Part shown: positions 43,788 through 54,071 of the stretch, piece after piece
Position numbering within the stretch: the stretch's first letter is position 1
Layout: each line of letters opens with the position of its first letter
Translations under genes and position numbers: made by a program
The notes under the pieces: model-generated
The model's input: only the letters and a program-made list of their open reading frames with translations
Database searches by the model: none
Told to the model about the DNA's origin: nothing
From: Blastococcus sp. KM273128
GTDB taxonomy: Bacteria > Actinomycetota > Actinomycetes > Mycobacteriales > Geodermatophilaceae
NCBI RefSeq assembly: GCF_021698975.1
Contig: NZ_SSXA01000010.1
Location: 1-64,000, forward strand
Direction: 5' to 3'
Length of the DNA: 64,000 bases

Positions 43788-44711
43788 GTGGGCAGCGTGC
43801 CGCCGTGGGCGCCGGAGCGCACCGTGGACGCGGCCCGGGCGGCCGCGCTCGTCGGCGACCGGGTGCCCGGGCTGCGCGGCCTCGCCGTGGTGCCGCTGGA
43901 CGCGGGCTGGGACAACACCGTGCACCTGCTCGGGGGGAGCTGGGTCGCCCGTTTCCCGCGCCGGGCCAGCGCGCTGCCCGGGTTCCGCCGCGAGCTGGCG
44001 GTGCTCGGGCGGATCGCCGGGCGGCTGCCCCTGCCGGTGCCCGCCCCGCGGTGGGTGGGCGCCGACGACGATCCTGCCGACCCGTGGCCGTTCACCGTCG
44101 CCCCGCTGCTCCCGGGGCGGGAGCTCGCGCGCGCGGGGGTGCGGGAGGAGCAGCGCGCCCCCGCGGCCGCGGCGGTGGGCGCCTTCCTCGCCGCGCTGCA
44201 CGCGCCCGCCACGTTCGACCTGCTGGCGGGCATCGCGCTGCCGGTGGACCCGCTGGGCCGCGGCACCCCCGGCGCCCGGTCGGCCGACACCCGGGCTCAG
44301 CTCGCGGCGCTGCGGGCCGGCGGGCTGCCGGTGCCCGGGGAGGTCGGCGCCGTCCTCGACGAGGGGGAGCGGCTCGCCGCGCCTCCGGGTGGTCCCGTGC
44401 TGCTCCACGGCGACCTGCACGGCCGGCACCTGCTGGTGGACGACGACGGCGCGGCGGCGGGCGTGATCGACTGGGGGGACGTGTGCCTCGGCGACCCCGC
44501 CCTCGACCTCTCGCTCGCCTACGCCGCCTTCTCCGGGGTGGCGCGGTCGGCCCTCCTCGCCGCCTACGGGCCGGTGCCGGACGAGCGGGAGCTGCGGGCG
44601 CGCTGCCTGGCCGTGCGGCTGTGCGCGCTGCTCGCCCGGTACGCCGCCGACCACGGGGACGCCCCCCTGCTCGCCGAGTCGCTGGCCGGCCTGCACCGCG
44701 CGGCGGGGTGA
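43788..44711 (+). CDS. Aminoglycoside phosphotransferase-family kinase
   Basis: A 307-aa kinase of the APH/homoserine-kinase fold. The N-lobe has [23 protein letters not shown]. The catalytic loop is [14 protein letters not shown] and the metal-binding motif [17 protein letters not shown]. The length and GDLH loop resemble macrolide or fructosamine kinase relatives, but no residue pattern fixes the substrate. It is the first gene of the segment that separates treZ from treY and reads away from treZ. Confidence 0.85.
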   Translation: MGSVPPWAPERTVDAARAAALVGDRVPGLRGLAVVPLDAGWDNTVHLLGGSWVARFPRRASALPGFRRELAVLGRIAGRLPLPVPAPRWVGADDDPADPWPFTVAPLLPGRELARAGVREEQRAPAAAAVGAFLAALHAPATFDLLAGIALPVDPLGRGTPGARSADTRAQLAALRAGGLPVPGEVGAVLDEGERLAAPPGGPVLLHGDLHGRHLLVDDDGAAAGVIDWGDVCLGDPALDLSLAYAAFSGVARSALLAAYGPVPDERELRARCLAVRLCALLARYAADHGDAPLLAESLAGLHRAAG

Positions 44712-44864
44712 CCCGCCCGGCGCCCTGGGGACCGGACGGGGCGCAGCCTCCCCCGTCCGAGGGACAGCCCGGCCGTTCACCTGGCATTAACCTGCGTCCG
44801 GGACGGGATCCCGATGCCCTCGGCAGCAGCCCGCCGCCGCAGTCCCGCGCGGGAGGACCAGAGC

Positions 44865-45758
44865 ATGCCCCGGAGCCGGCTCAACGGCGCGTTGCGCTCG
44901 CACCTGCAGCCGGCGCACCGCCGGGTGGCCGGTCTCCTGCCGCCGGCGGCGCGACGGCGCTACCTGTACCTGGCCGGCCAGGGGCGGCTGCCCCGGCTGC
45001 GGTCACCGCAGACGTTCACCGAGAAGGTCAGCTGGCGCATCCTGCGCGACCGCCGGCCGGAGCTGGCGTGGACGTGCGACAAGCTGGCGATGAAGGACCA
45101 CGCCCACCGGCTGCGGGACGAGGCCGGGGTGCTGGTGCCGGAGACGCTGTGGGCCGGCGATGACCTGGCGGCGGTGGCCGGCCGGGTGTTCGACCGGCCG
45201 TGGGTGCTCAAGCCCAACCACCGCAGCGGGCTCGTGCGGTTCGGGGCCGCTTCGGACGTGGTGGACGCCGCGACGGTGGCCGCGACCCGGGACTGGCTGC
45301 GGGACGACCAGAACGCCCTGCTGGGGGAGTGGGCCTACAGCCGGGCGCGGAAGCTGTTCCTGCTCGAGGAGGCCGTCGGCGGGGGCGAGCCCCTGGACGA
45401 CTACAAGTTCCTCGTGTTCGACGGCGAGGTGGCCGCGGTGCAGGTGGACCGCGGCCGCTTCACCAGCGAGCAGACGCGCTGCTACTACACGCCGGCGTGG
45501 GAGCGCATCGCCGTCGAGCTCGTCGTGCCGAGCGGGCCGCCGGTCGAGGCGCCGGCCAACCTGGCCGCGATGCTGCGCGCCGCCGAGGTGCTCGGCCGTT
45601 CCTTCGACTTCATGCGCGTCGACCTCTACACCACCGGGGACGAGGTCTGGTTCGGCGAGCTCACCCCCTACCCGAGCGGGGGCTGCATGCGGTACGAGCC
45701 CCGGGCGTTCGACGCGTGGCTGGGGGCGCACTGGACCCTGCCGGCGTCCGCACGCTGA
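44865..45758 (+). CDS. TupA-like ATP-grasp amidoligase family protein (full length, copy 1)
   Basis: A 297-aa ATP-grasp protein of the TupA/teichuronopeptide type, found near polysaccharide or peptide-modification genes. N-terminal helices (QTFTEKVSWRILRDRRPELAWTCDKLAMK) lead into the ATP-binding lobe with WVLKPNHRSGLVRFG (the lysine binds ATP) and WLRDDQNALLGEWAYSRARK. The catalytic lobe follows with LDDYKFLVFDGEVAAVQVDR and the metal-binding FDFMRVDLY and VWFGELTPYPSGG. GGGAGGACC precedes the ATG. It is the only complete one of three tandem copies. The acceptor and amino donor are unknown. Confidence 0.87.
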   Translation: MPRSRLNGALRSHLQPAHRRVAGLLPPAARRRYLYLAGQGRLPRLRSPQTFTEKVSWRILRDRRPELAWTCDKLAMKDHAHRLRDEAGVLVPETLWAGDDLAAVAGRVFDRPWVLKPNHRSGLVRFGAASDVVDAATVAATRDWLRDDQNALLGEWAYSRARKLFLLEEAVGGGEPLDDYKFLVFDGEVAAVQVDRGRFTSEQTRCYYTPAWERIAVELVVPSGPPVEAPANLAAMLRAAEVLGRSFDFMRVDLYTTGDEVWFGELTPYPSGGCMRYEPRAFDAWLGAHWTLPASAR

Positions 45759-45895
45759 CGGCCGGGGTCTCCCTCGGGCGAGGGACGCGGAGCCGGCCAC
45801 CTCCTCCCTAGCCTCACCACGACAGCGGGCCGACCGGGCCCGCATCGGCCAGCGGCCCGCCGTCGTCCCGGCGCTCACCGCAGGGAGACCCGACC

Positions 45896-46612
45896 ATGCC
45901 CCGGAGCCCGTTGAGCTCTGTCCTCCGCTCGTACCTGCAGCCCGCGCACCGCCGGGTCGCCGGCCTGCTGCCGCCGGCCGCGCGGCGGCGCTACCTCTTC
46001 CTGGCGGGGCACCGGCAGCTGCCCGATCTGCGCGACCCGCGGACGTTCTCGGAGAAGGTGAACTGGCGGATCCACAGCCGGGCCCGCAAGCTCCTCGTCG
46101 TCGAGGAGGCCATCGGCGGGGGCGAGCCCCTGGACGACTACAAGTTCTTCGTCTTCCACGGCCAGGTGGCCGCGATCCAGGTCGACCGCGGCCGGTTCAC
46201 CGCCGGCCACACGCGGACCTTCTACACCCGGGACTGGGAACCGCTGCCCGTCCAGGTGGTCGCCCCCGGCGGTCCGCCGGCGCCGGCGCCGGCGGAGCTC
46301 GCCGGGATGCTGCGCGCCGCCGAGGTGCTGGGCCGCTCCTTCGACTTCATGCGCGTCGACCTCTACTGCACGGGCGGCCAGGTCTGGTTCGGCGAGCTCA
46401 CGCCCTACCCGGGCGGCGGCGTCCTGCCGTTCGAACCCCCGTCGTTCGACGCGTGGCTGGGCGCGCGGTGGACCTTGCCGGCCTCCCCGCGCCCCGTTGC
46501 CGGTGCGGCACCCGTCCTGCGGCCGGTGCGGGCGTCGCAGCTCCCGCTGCCCCGGTCCGGAGCGGCCCCGCTGGAGCCGGGTACGACGTCGGCGCCCTCT
46601 CTGCAGGGGTAG
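45896..46612 (+). CDS. TupA-like ATP-grasp paralogue with a 98-residue internal deletion (copy 2)
   Basis: A 238-aa paralogue of the preceding gene. It keeps the N-terminal helices up to VNWRI, then joins directly to HSRARKLLVVEEA. Relative to copy 1 it lacks 99 residues replaced by one His, i.e. the whole region with the CDK helix, KPNH lysine and GEW motif. The frame is intact. The catalytic-lobe motifs (DDYKFFVF, DFMRVDLY, WFGELTPYPGG) remain. A 39-residue Ala/Pro tail is added. With the ATP-binding lobe gone it should not bind ATP by itself. CAGGGAGA precedes the ATG, so translation looks possible. Confidence 0.8.
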   Translation: MPRSPLSSVLRSYLQPAHRRVAGLLPPAARRRYLFLAGHRQLPDLRDPRTFSEKVNWRIHSRARKLLVVEEAIGGGEPLDDYKFFVFHGQVAAIQVDRGRFTAGHTRTFYTRDWEPLPVQVVAPGGPPAPAPAELAGMLRAAEVLGRSFDFMRVDLYCTGGQVWFGELTPYPGGGVLPFEPPSFDAWLGARWTLPASPRPVAGAAPVLRPVRASQLPLPRSGAAPLEPGTTSAPSLQG

Positions 46613-46750
46613 CTACCCGCGGACCGCGAGTCGGACGAGCGGGTGCTGGGATCCGAACGCGGGGTTAACGTCTTCCGGACCGTGGGGTACCCGTATCCGC
46701 ACGGCCAGGAGATCGCCGGGCCCGTCGGCGTCCCGCGTAGAAGGACCTCG

Positions 46751-47437
46751 ATGCCCCGGAGCCACCTGAATGAAGTCCTCCGTTCCCGCCTGCAGCCGGC
46801 GCACCGCCGGGTCGCCGGCCTGCTGCCGGCGGCCGCGCGGCGGCGCTACCTCTTCCTGGCGGGGCACCGGCAGCTGCCCGATCTGCGCGACCCGCGGACG
46901 TTCTCGGAGAAGGTGAACTGGCGGATCCCTTCGGACGTGGTGGACGCCGCGACGGTGGCCGCGACGCGGGACTGGCTGCGGGACGACCAGAGCGTGCTGC
47001 TGGGGGAGTGGGCCTACAGCCGGGCGCGCAAGCTCCTCGTCGTCGAGGAGGCCATCGGCGGGGGCGCGCTCCTGGACGACTACAAGTTCTTCGTCTTCGA
47101 CGGCCAGGTGGCCGCGATCCAGGTCGACCGCGGCCGGTCCACGCGCCTGCACTCGCGGTCGTTCTACACCCCGGACTGGGAACCGCTACCCGTGCAGAAG
47201 ACGCTGCCGGGCGGTCCGCCGACGCCGGCGCCGGCGGAGCTCGCCGGGATGCTGCGCGCCGCCGAGGTGCTGGGCCGCTCCTTCGACTTCATGCGCGTCG
47301 ACCTCTACGGCACGGGCGGGCAGATCTGGTTCGGCGAGCTCACGCCCTACCCGGGCGGTAGGGTCACCCCCTTCGAGCCCGCCTCCTTCGACGCCTGGCT
47401 CGGCTCCCGGTGGGCACTGCCGGCGCTCCGGAGCTGA
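46751..47437 (+). CDS. TupA-like ATP-grasp paralogue with a 69-residue internal deletion (copy 3)
   Basis: A 228-aa paralogue, almost identical to copy 2 over the first 58 codons (RYLFLAGHRQLPDLRDPRTF). After VNWRI it joins to PSDVVDAATVAATRDWL, so 70 residues of copy 1 are replaced by one Pro, a net loss of exactly 69 residues. It keeps the GEWAYSRARK helix that copy 2 lost, but not the ATP-binding KPNH lysine. The C-terminal lobe is intact. AGAAGGA precedes ATG 46751. It ends 17 bases from the convergent PP-loop gene. Confidence 0.8.
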   Translation: MPRSHLNEVLRSRLQPAHRRVAGLLPAAARRRYLFLAGHRQLPDLRDPRTFSEKVNWRIPSDVVDAATVAATRDWLRDDQSVLLGEWAYSRARKLLVVEEAIGGGALLDDYKFFVFDGQVAAIQVDRGRSTRLHSRSFYTPDWEPLPVQKTLPGGPPTPAPAELAGMLRAAEVLGRSFDFMRVDLYGTGGQIWFGELTPYPGGRVTPFEPASFDAWLGSRWALPALRS

Positions 47438-47454
47438 GCCCCGCCGCTCGCGAC

Positions 47455-48195
47455 TCATCGACGGCGCAGCGACTCCAGGGCCGCGGCGGGCTCGCGCAGC
47501 CCCTTCCGGGTCTTGCGCGCCAGGTCGCGCGCCGCGACGAGGACGGGGTTGGCGAACCGGACCTCCTCGTCCTGCGTCAGCCGGCAGGGCCGGCACCGGC
47601 CGCAGGGCCGGCCGTCCAGCGGGCGGAAGCAGGACCAGCGCAGCACGAGGAGGTCCAGGAATCCGTGCGCCCGCGCAACCTCCCGCATCTCCTCCTTGGT
47701 CAGGTGCATGACGGGGAAGGACCAGAACCGGAAGAGCTCGGACTCCGGCGAGCCGTTGAGCCGGCCCGGGTCGTCGAACACCCTCCGCTGCCAGTCGCTG
47801 AGTCCGGACTCGTAGCGCTCGATGCAGAGCTCCACACCCGACCACCCGAGCGCCGCCGCCGGCCCGCTGAGCCACAGGTACTGGGTGCCCATGGAGGTCT
47901 CGTGGAGCAGGCGGTGGCCGATCTCGGCGTCCCGCGCCTCGGGCGCATGGTCGCTGGCGAGCACGAACGCGGTCGGGGCGAGCAGGGAAGGCTCCGCCAG
48001 CCGGGTGAGCAGCCCGGCCCGCATCGCCTCCATGGCGCGCAGCTCGAAGAGCGTGCTGGGCCGGCCGGTGTCGATCACGTAGATCGGCTGCACCGGGCGC
48101 CTCTCGACCAGCAGGAGCTGCATCAGCCGGAACGACGAGTCCCAGCCGCCGGTCCACAGCAGTTGCACCCGCTCTGCGTCGCCATGCGCGGTCAT
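47455..48195 (-). CDS. PP-loop ATPase (QueC-like) of unknown substrate
   Basis: A 246-aa adenine-nucleotide alpha-hydrolase. The N-terminal PP-loop is LLWTGGWDSSFRLMQLL (S/T-G-G-x-D-S pattern). VQPIYVIDTGRPSTLFELRAM follows the loop. The C-terminal CFRPLDGRPCGRCRPC cluster resembles the zinc site of QueC (7-cyano-7-deazaguanine synthase). The rest diverges from true QueC, and no queuosine gene is nearby, so it more likely adenylates another carboxylate or amide. It converges on the ATP-grasp copies. The two enzyme types together would fit an amide- or nitrile-forming modification of a glycan or peptide. Confidence 0.8.
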   Translation of the reverse strand: MTAHGDAERVQLLWTGGWDSSFRLMQLLLVERRPVQPIYVIDTGRPSTLFELRAMEAMRAGLLTRLAEPSLLAPTAFVLASDHAPEARDAEIGHRLLHETSMGTQYLWLSGPAAALGWSGVELCIERYESGLSDWQRRVFDDPGRLNGSPESELFRFWSFPVMHLTKEEMREVARAHGFLDLLVLRWSCFRPLDGRPCGRCRPCRLTQDEEVRFANPVLVAARDLARKTRKGLREPAAALESLRRR

Positions 48196-48203
48196 GCGGC
48201 GGG

Positions 48204-48209
48204 ATGCTA
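48204..48209 (-). promoter_or_regulatory. -10-like hexamer upstream of the PP-loop gene
   Basis: On the minus strand TAGCAT, eight bases, then ATG at 48195. The spacing is slightly longer than in the other leaderless candidates. Confidence 0.35.
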
Positions 48210-48271
48210 CGCAGTCCCGGCGCCCCTGCTCCCCGACAGCAGGGTGCGGGAGGGGTTCCGCGGTCGGCGGC

Positions 48272-48277
48272 TACAGT
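48272..48277 (+). promoter_or_regulatory. -10 hexamer upstream of the 255-aa membrane-protein gene
   Basis: TACAGT about 50 bases before the ATG, so the transcript would have a leader of roughly 42 bases with the CGGGGGAAC ribosome site. Confidence 0.35.
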
Positions 48278-48326
48278 CGCCGGACTGACGACGACCTGCG
48301 GGTCTCGGAACGGGGGAACCCTCACG

Positions 48327-49094
48327 ATGGTGCTGATCGGCAACGCCCGACGCCTGCTGCTCGCGCTGGGCGCGCTGGCCGTCGTCATCAACCTCGTGAG
48401 CCTGGTCCTGCGGCTGATCGCCACCGACCCGGCGATCGCTGCCGAGCTGGAGAGCGGCGCGCGACAGCCGGTGTTCTTCGGCTTCCAGGGCCTCCTCCGC
48501 ATCTTCAGCGTCGACGAGGAGGCCAACCTGGCGTCCTGGTTCAACGCGGCGCTGCTCCTGCTGTCGGCCCTGGTCATCTGGGGCATCGCGGTGGACCGGC
48601 GCGCCGCGGGCGACCGGTGGGCGAGGCACTGGGCCTTCCTCGGCTTCGCCTTCGCCTATCTTTCCGCCGACGAGGCGGGGCGGCTGCACGAGTCGGCCGA
48701 TGCGGTCGTCGACTCCCTCATCGAAGCCCGCGGGATCCTGTCGTTCGGCTGGATCCTGGTGGCGGCGCCGCTGGTGCTCGCCTTCGCGCTCGCCTACCTC
48801 GGCTTCCTGCGTGCGCTCCCGGCCGACGTCCGCAGGCTCGTCGTGATCGCCGCCGTCCTCTACGTCGGTGGCGCGATCGGCGTGGAGTCGCTCGGCGGCC
48901 TGGCGTACGACCTCAACGGCGGGCAGAAGGGCAGCTTGGCCTTCGTCATCGCCTCCTCGGTCGAGGAGGCCTTCGAGATGACCGGCGCGATCACCTTCCT
49001 GGCGGCGATGCTGAAGGCCTCGCGCCGGCTCGTCGGGTCCCCCCGACGAGCCGCCGGTCCGGACGAGCAGCGGTCGCTCGCCACGCCGTCCTGA
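48327..49094 (+). CDS. Hypothetical polytopic membrane protein (255 aa)
   Basis: A membrane protein with about six hydrophobic segments: LLLALGALAVVINLVSLVLRLI, FNAALLLLSALVIWGIAV, WAFLGFAFAYLSAD, FGWILVAAPLVLAFALAYLGFL, LVVIAAVLYVGGAIGV and FEMTGAITFLAAML. Several acidic residues lie in or near membrane spans (YLSADEAGRLHESAD, SSVEEAFEMTG). This pattern is seen in conserved but unnamed actinobacterial membrane proteins. It is the last gene of the segment between treZ and treY and converges on treY. Confidence 0.75.
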   Translation: MVLIGNARRLLLALGALAVVINLVSLVLRLIATDPAIAAELESGARQPVFFGFQGLLRIFSVDEEANLASWFNAALLLLSALVIWGIAVDRRAAGDRWARHWAFLGFAFAYLSADEAGRLHESADAVVDSLIEARGILSFGWILVAAPLVLAFALAYLGFLRALPADVRRLVVIAAVLYVGGAIGVESLGGLAYDLNGGQKGSLAFVIASSVEEAFEMTGAITFLAAMLKASRRLVGSPRRAAGPDEQRSLATPS

Positions 49095-49117
49095 CGGTTG
49101 CCGGCGATCCGGACCTC

Positions 49118-49157
49118 CTCGCGGTGGTGCGGGACCGCGGCCCGGCACCACCGCGAG
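49118..49157. terminator. Convergent terminator before treY, 13-bp perfect stem
   Basis: CTCGCGGTGGTGC pairs with GCACCACCGCGAG across a 14-base loop. It lies between the convergent membrane-protein and treY genes. Confidence 0.7.
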
Positions 49158-49160
49158 CCG

Positions 49161-51514
49161 CTACGCCCGTACGAGCAAGGCCACCGGCAGGCGGGTGAGC
49201 AGCGCGTCGACGGCGACCCCCGCGACGTCGGAGACCACCCGGGTGCCGGTCAGCAGGTCCTCCCAGGCGCCGTTGGGCAGCTGCAGCGCGGTGTCGCCCC
49301 AGCCGGTCGCGGCCAGCGCCGCCGGCAGCCGGGTGCCCACGACGACGACGCCGCCGCGGTCGTAGGCCACCACGTGGTCGGCCGCCGAGCCGGTGACCTC
49401 CACCGGCTCGTACCCGGCGAACCACTCCGGGTGGTCGCGCCGCGCGCGCAGGGTCCGTGAGACGACCAGCAGCTTGGCCGCCCCGGTCCCGTCCACCTCC
49501 GGCAGCTCCCCGCCGTCGAGCTGCGCGAGCAGCGTGCGTCGCAGCGCGTAGTCGACGGGCCGGCGGTTGTCCGGGTCGACCAGCGAGAGGTCCCACAGCT
49601 CGCTGCCCTGGTAGACGTCCGGGACGCCCGGCATGGTCAGCTGCAGCAGCTTCTGGGTGAGCGAGTTCGACCAGCCCAGCGGCGCGATGCGTGTGACGAA
49701 CGCGTCGATCTCCGCCCGCGTGGTGGCGTCGTCGAAAGCGGCGTCGACCAGCGCGTGCAGCTGCGCCTCGAACGCCTCGTCCGGATCGGTCCAGGTGGTG
49801 GCGGTGCCCGCCTCGCGGGCGGCCTTCTCGGCGTAGGCGTGCGCGCGCTCGCGGGACAGCGGCCAGGCGCCCACGAGGTTCTGCCACACCAAGTGTGCCA
49901 GCGGGCGGTCGGCCAGCGGGTGCCGGGCGAGCCACCCGCGCACCAGCTGCGCCCACTCGGTGGGCAGCTCGGCGAGCACGGCCAGCCGCGCGCGCACGTC
50001 CTCGCTGCGCTTGGTGTCGTGGGTGGACAGCGTCGTCATCGACTCCGGCCGCACCCGCTGCCGCCGCTGCTGGGCCGCGTGGAACTGCCCGACCGTGCTG
50101 CCGAAGACCGCCGGGTCGCCGCCCACCTCGTTCAGCGCGACGAAGCGGGACCAGCGGTAGTACGCGCTGTCCTCGACGCCCTTGGCCATCACCGGTCCGC
50201 TGGTCTGCTCGAAGCGGGTGGCCGCCTCGGTGCCGGCCTGCGAGAGGACCGGGTGCAGCGCGTCCAGCGCCGGGGCCAGGTCGGGCCGCCGCTCCCGCAC
50301 CGCGGCGACGGTCTCGTCGAGGTGCGCGCGACCGTCGGGCAGGTAGCTGCGGTAGACGGGGAAGCTCGCCAGCAGCTCGGCCAGCGCCTCGGTCCGCTGG
50401 GCGCGGTCGGTGCCGGGCAGCTCGCCGATCACCCGGACCAGCCGGGCCACCTCCGAGCCGAGCATGCCGTCGGTGACCTCGCGCTTGCAGTCGTGCACCA
50501 GCTGCCTGTAGTCGACGTGGTGGCCGGCCAGCTCCGTGTCCAGCTCGGTGAACGCCGCCTCCCCGGCCGGGTCGACCAGCACCTGGTCCACCTCGGCGAG
50601 CGCGTCGTAGCCGGTCGTCCCCGCCGTCGCCCAGCTCTCGGGGAGGTCCTCACCCGGCTCGAGGATCTTCTCGACGACGGTCCAGCGGCCCTCCGACGCC
50701 GTGGCCAGTCGGTCGAGGTAGCCCTTCGGGTCGGCCAGGCCGTCCGGGTGGTCGATCCGCAGCCCGTCGACGGCGCCGTCGTGGACCAGCCGGAGCACCA
50801 GCTCGTGGGTGGCGTCGAACACCGCGGGGTCCTCGACCCGCAGCCCGGCCAGGGTGTTGATGGCGAAGAAGCGCCGGTAGTTCAGGTCGGAGTCGGCGCG
50901 GCGCCAGTCGACCAGCTCGTAGTGCTGCCGGGCGTGCACCTCCTGCGGCGTCCCCTCACCGGTGCCGGGCGCGATGGGGAAGCGGTTGTCGTAGTAGCGC
51001 AGCTCCGCTGCGCCGCCCCCACCCTCCCCGCCGGGCACCACCTCCAGCTTCTCGACGTCGTCCGCCGAGCCCAGCACGGGGATGCGCACCTTTCCCCCGC
51101 CGAACTCCCAGTCGATGTCGAAGGCGCCGGCGTGGGCGCTGTCCCGCCCGTGCTGCAGCACGTCCCACCACCACGGGGCGGCCGCGGCGTCGTCGACGCC
51201 CATGTGGTTGGGCACCAGGTCCAGCACCAGCCCGAGGCCGTGCTCGTGCAGCGCGGCGACGAACCGGTCGAAGCCGGCCTGCCCGCCGCGGGCCTCGTCG
51301 ACGTGCGCGTGGTCCACGGTGTCGTAGCCGTGGTTGCTGCCCTCGGCCGAGCGCAGCAGGGGGGAGGAGTAGGCGTGCGTGACCCCGAGGTCGGCGAGGT
51401 ACCCGGCGACCTCGGCGGCGTCCTGGAGCGGGAAGCCGGCGTGCACCTGCAGCCGGTACGTCGCCGCCGGGGTCCCGCGGCGGCGCTCGACCCCCGGCAC
51501 CTCGATCGGCTGGG

Positions 51515-51518
<4 letters not shown>
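49161..51518 (-). CDS. treY: Maltooligosyl trehalose synthase
   Basis: Converts the reducing end of maltodextrins into an alpha-1,1 trehalose linkage. The 785-aa GH13 protein begins PAATYRLQVHAGFPLQDAAEVAGYLADLGVTHAYSSP. It has VLDLVPNHMG, the nucleophile region DGLRIDHPDGLADPKGYL, the acid in VVEKILEPGEDLP, and SMTTLSTHDTKRSEDVRAR near the active site. The GTG overlaps the treX stop by four bases (GTGA), so treX-treY are coupled. treZ, normally next, is displaced. Confidence 0.95.
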
Positions 51519-53626
<2,108 letters not shown>

Positions 53627-53791
53627 CTGGGGAGTTCCTCCTGCGCAGGGCGCCCCGGGGCTGGGGGCGGGGGACCGGCCACATGCTCGCGCGACCGGTC
53701 CGGGGGACGGACGTCGGGACCCCGGTGCCCGCGCAGGGCGCCCGCCACACCTGCGGTCGTCGTGAGCCCGCCGACAGCGGTGCCGCGGACG

Positions 53792-53827
53792 ACGACGCCC
53801 CCCGCGGCGGACCGCAGGGGGCGTCGT
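53792..53827. terminator. Hairpin in the treX-uvrB divergent region
   Basis: ACGACGCCCCC pairs with GGGGGCGTCGT, 11 bp, around a GC-rich loop. The 445-base region lies between two divergent genes and holds no supported gene, so a terminator-like stem here is unexplained. It could attenuate a long treX leader or end an antisense transcript. Confidence 0.45.
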
Positions 53828-54059
53828 GCGCAGGCCCGGCCGGGCCTCGGGCCCGTCGGGCCGGGCGCCGGGCGCGCCGGGGTCCGACCTCGCCCGGAGC
53901 TCCCGGGTGGCGCTGGTCCCTCGGCGCGGACCGCTCCTGCGACTGGGCACGCTAGGGGTGCGGGCCGGTGGGGACAAGTACCGGCCCCGTCCCTCCGCGT
54001 CCCGGCCGCCCCAGGCTGCGCGGGAGGCGCTCGCGACGCGTTCTGTCACACCGCCGACG

Positions 54060-54065
54060 TACCGT
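54060..54065 (+). promoter_or_regulatory. -10 hexamer of a probable leaderless uvrB promoter
   Basis: TACCGT, six bases, then GTG at 54072. No LexA box was found upstream of this promoter. Confidence 0.55.
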
Positions 54066-54071
54066 CGTCGC

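Noticed and set aside
46425-46440. GTTCGAAC, suggestive of a tRNA T-loop or half of a LexA box
   Set aside because: It lies in the conserved C-terminal coding region of ATP-grasp copy 2, with no tRNA arms and no four-base spacer of a LexA site.
46073-46930. Treating the two shortened ATP-grasp genes as simple pseudogenes
   Set aside because: Both keep frame, start codon, ribosome site and conserved C-terminal motifs, so they are annotated as genes, with assembly error kept as an alternative.
43788-49157. Prophage or integrative element at the treY-treZ split
   Set aside because: No integrase, transposase, tRNA target or flanking direct repeat was seen, and base composition matches the neighbours.
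53940-54071. Search for a LexA box upstream of uvrB
   Set aside because: No CGAACNNNNGTTCG-like sequence was found near the promoter, so SOS control of uvrB is not supported here.
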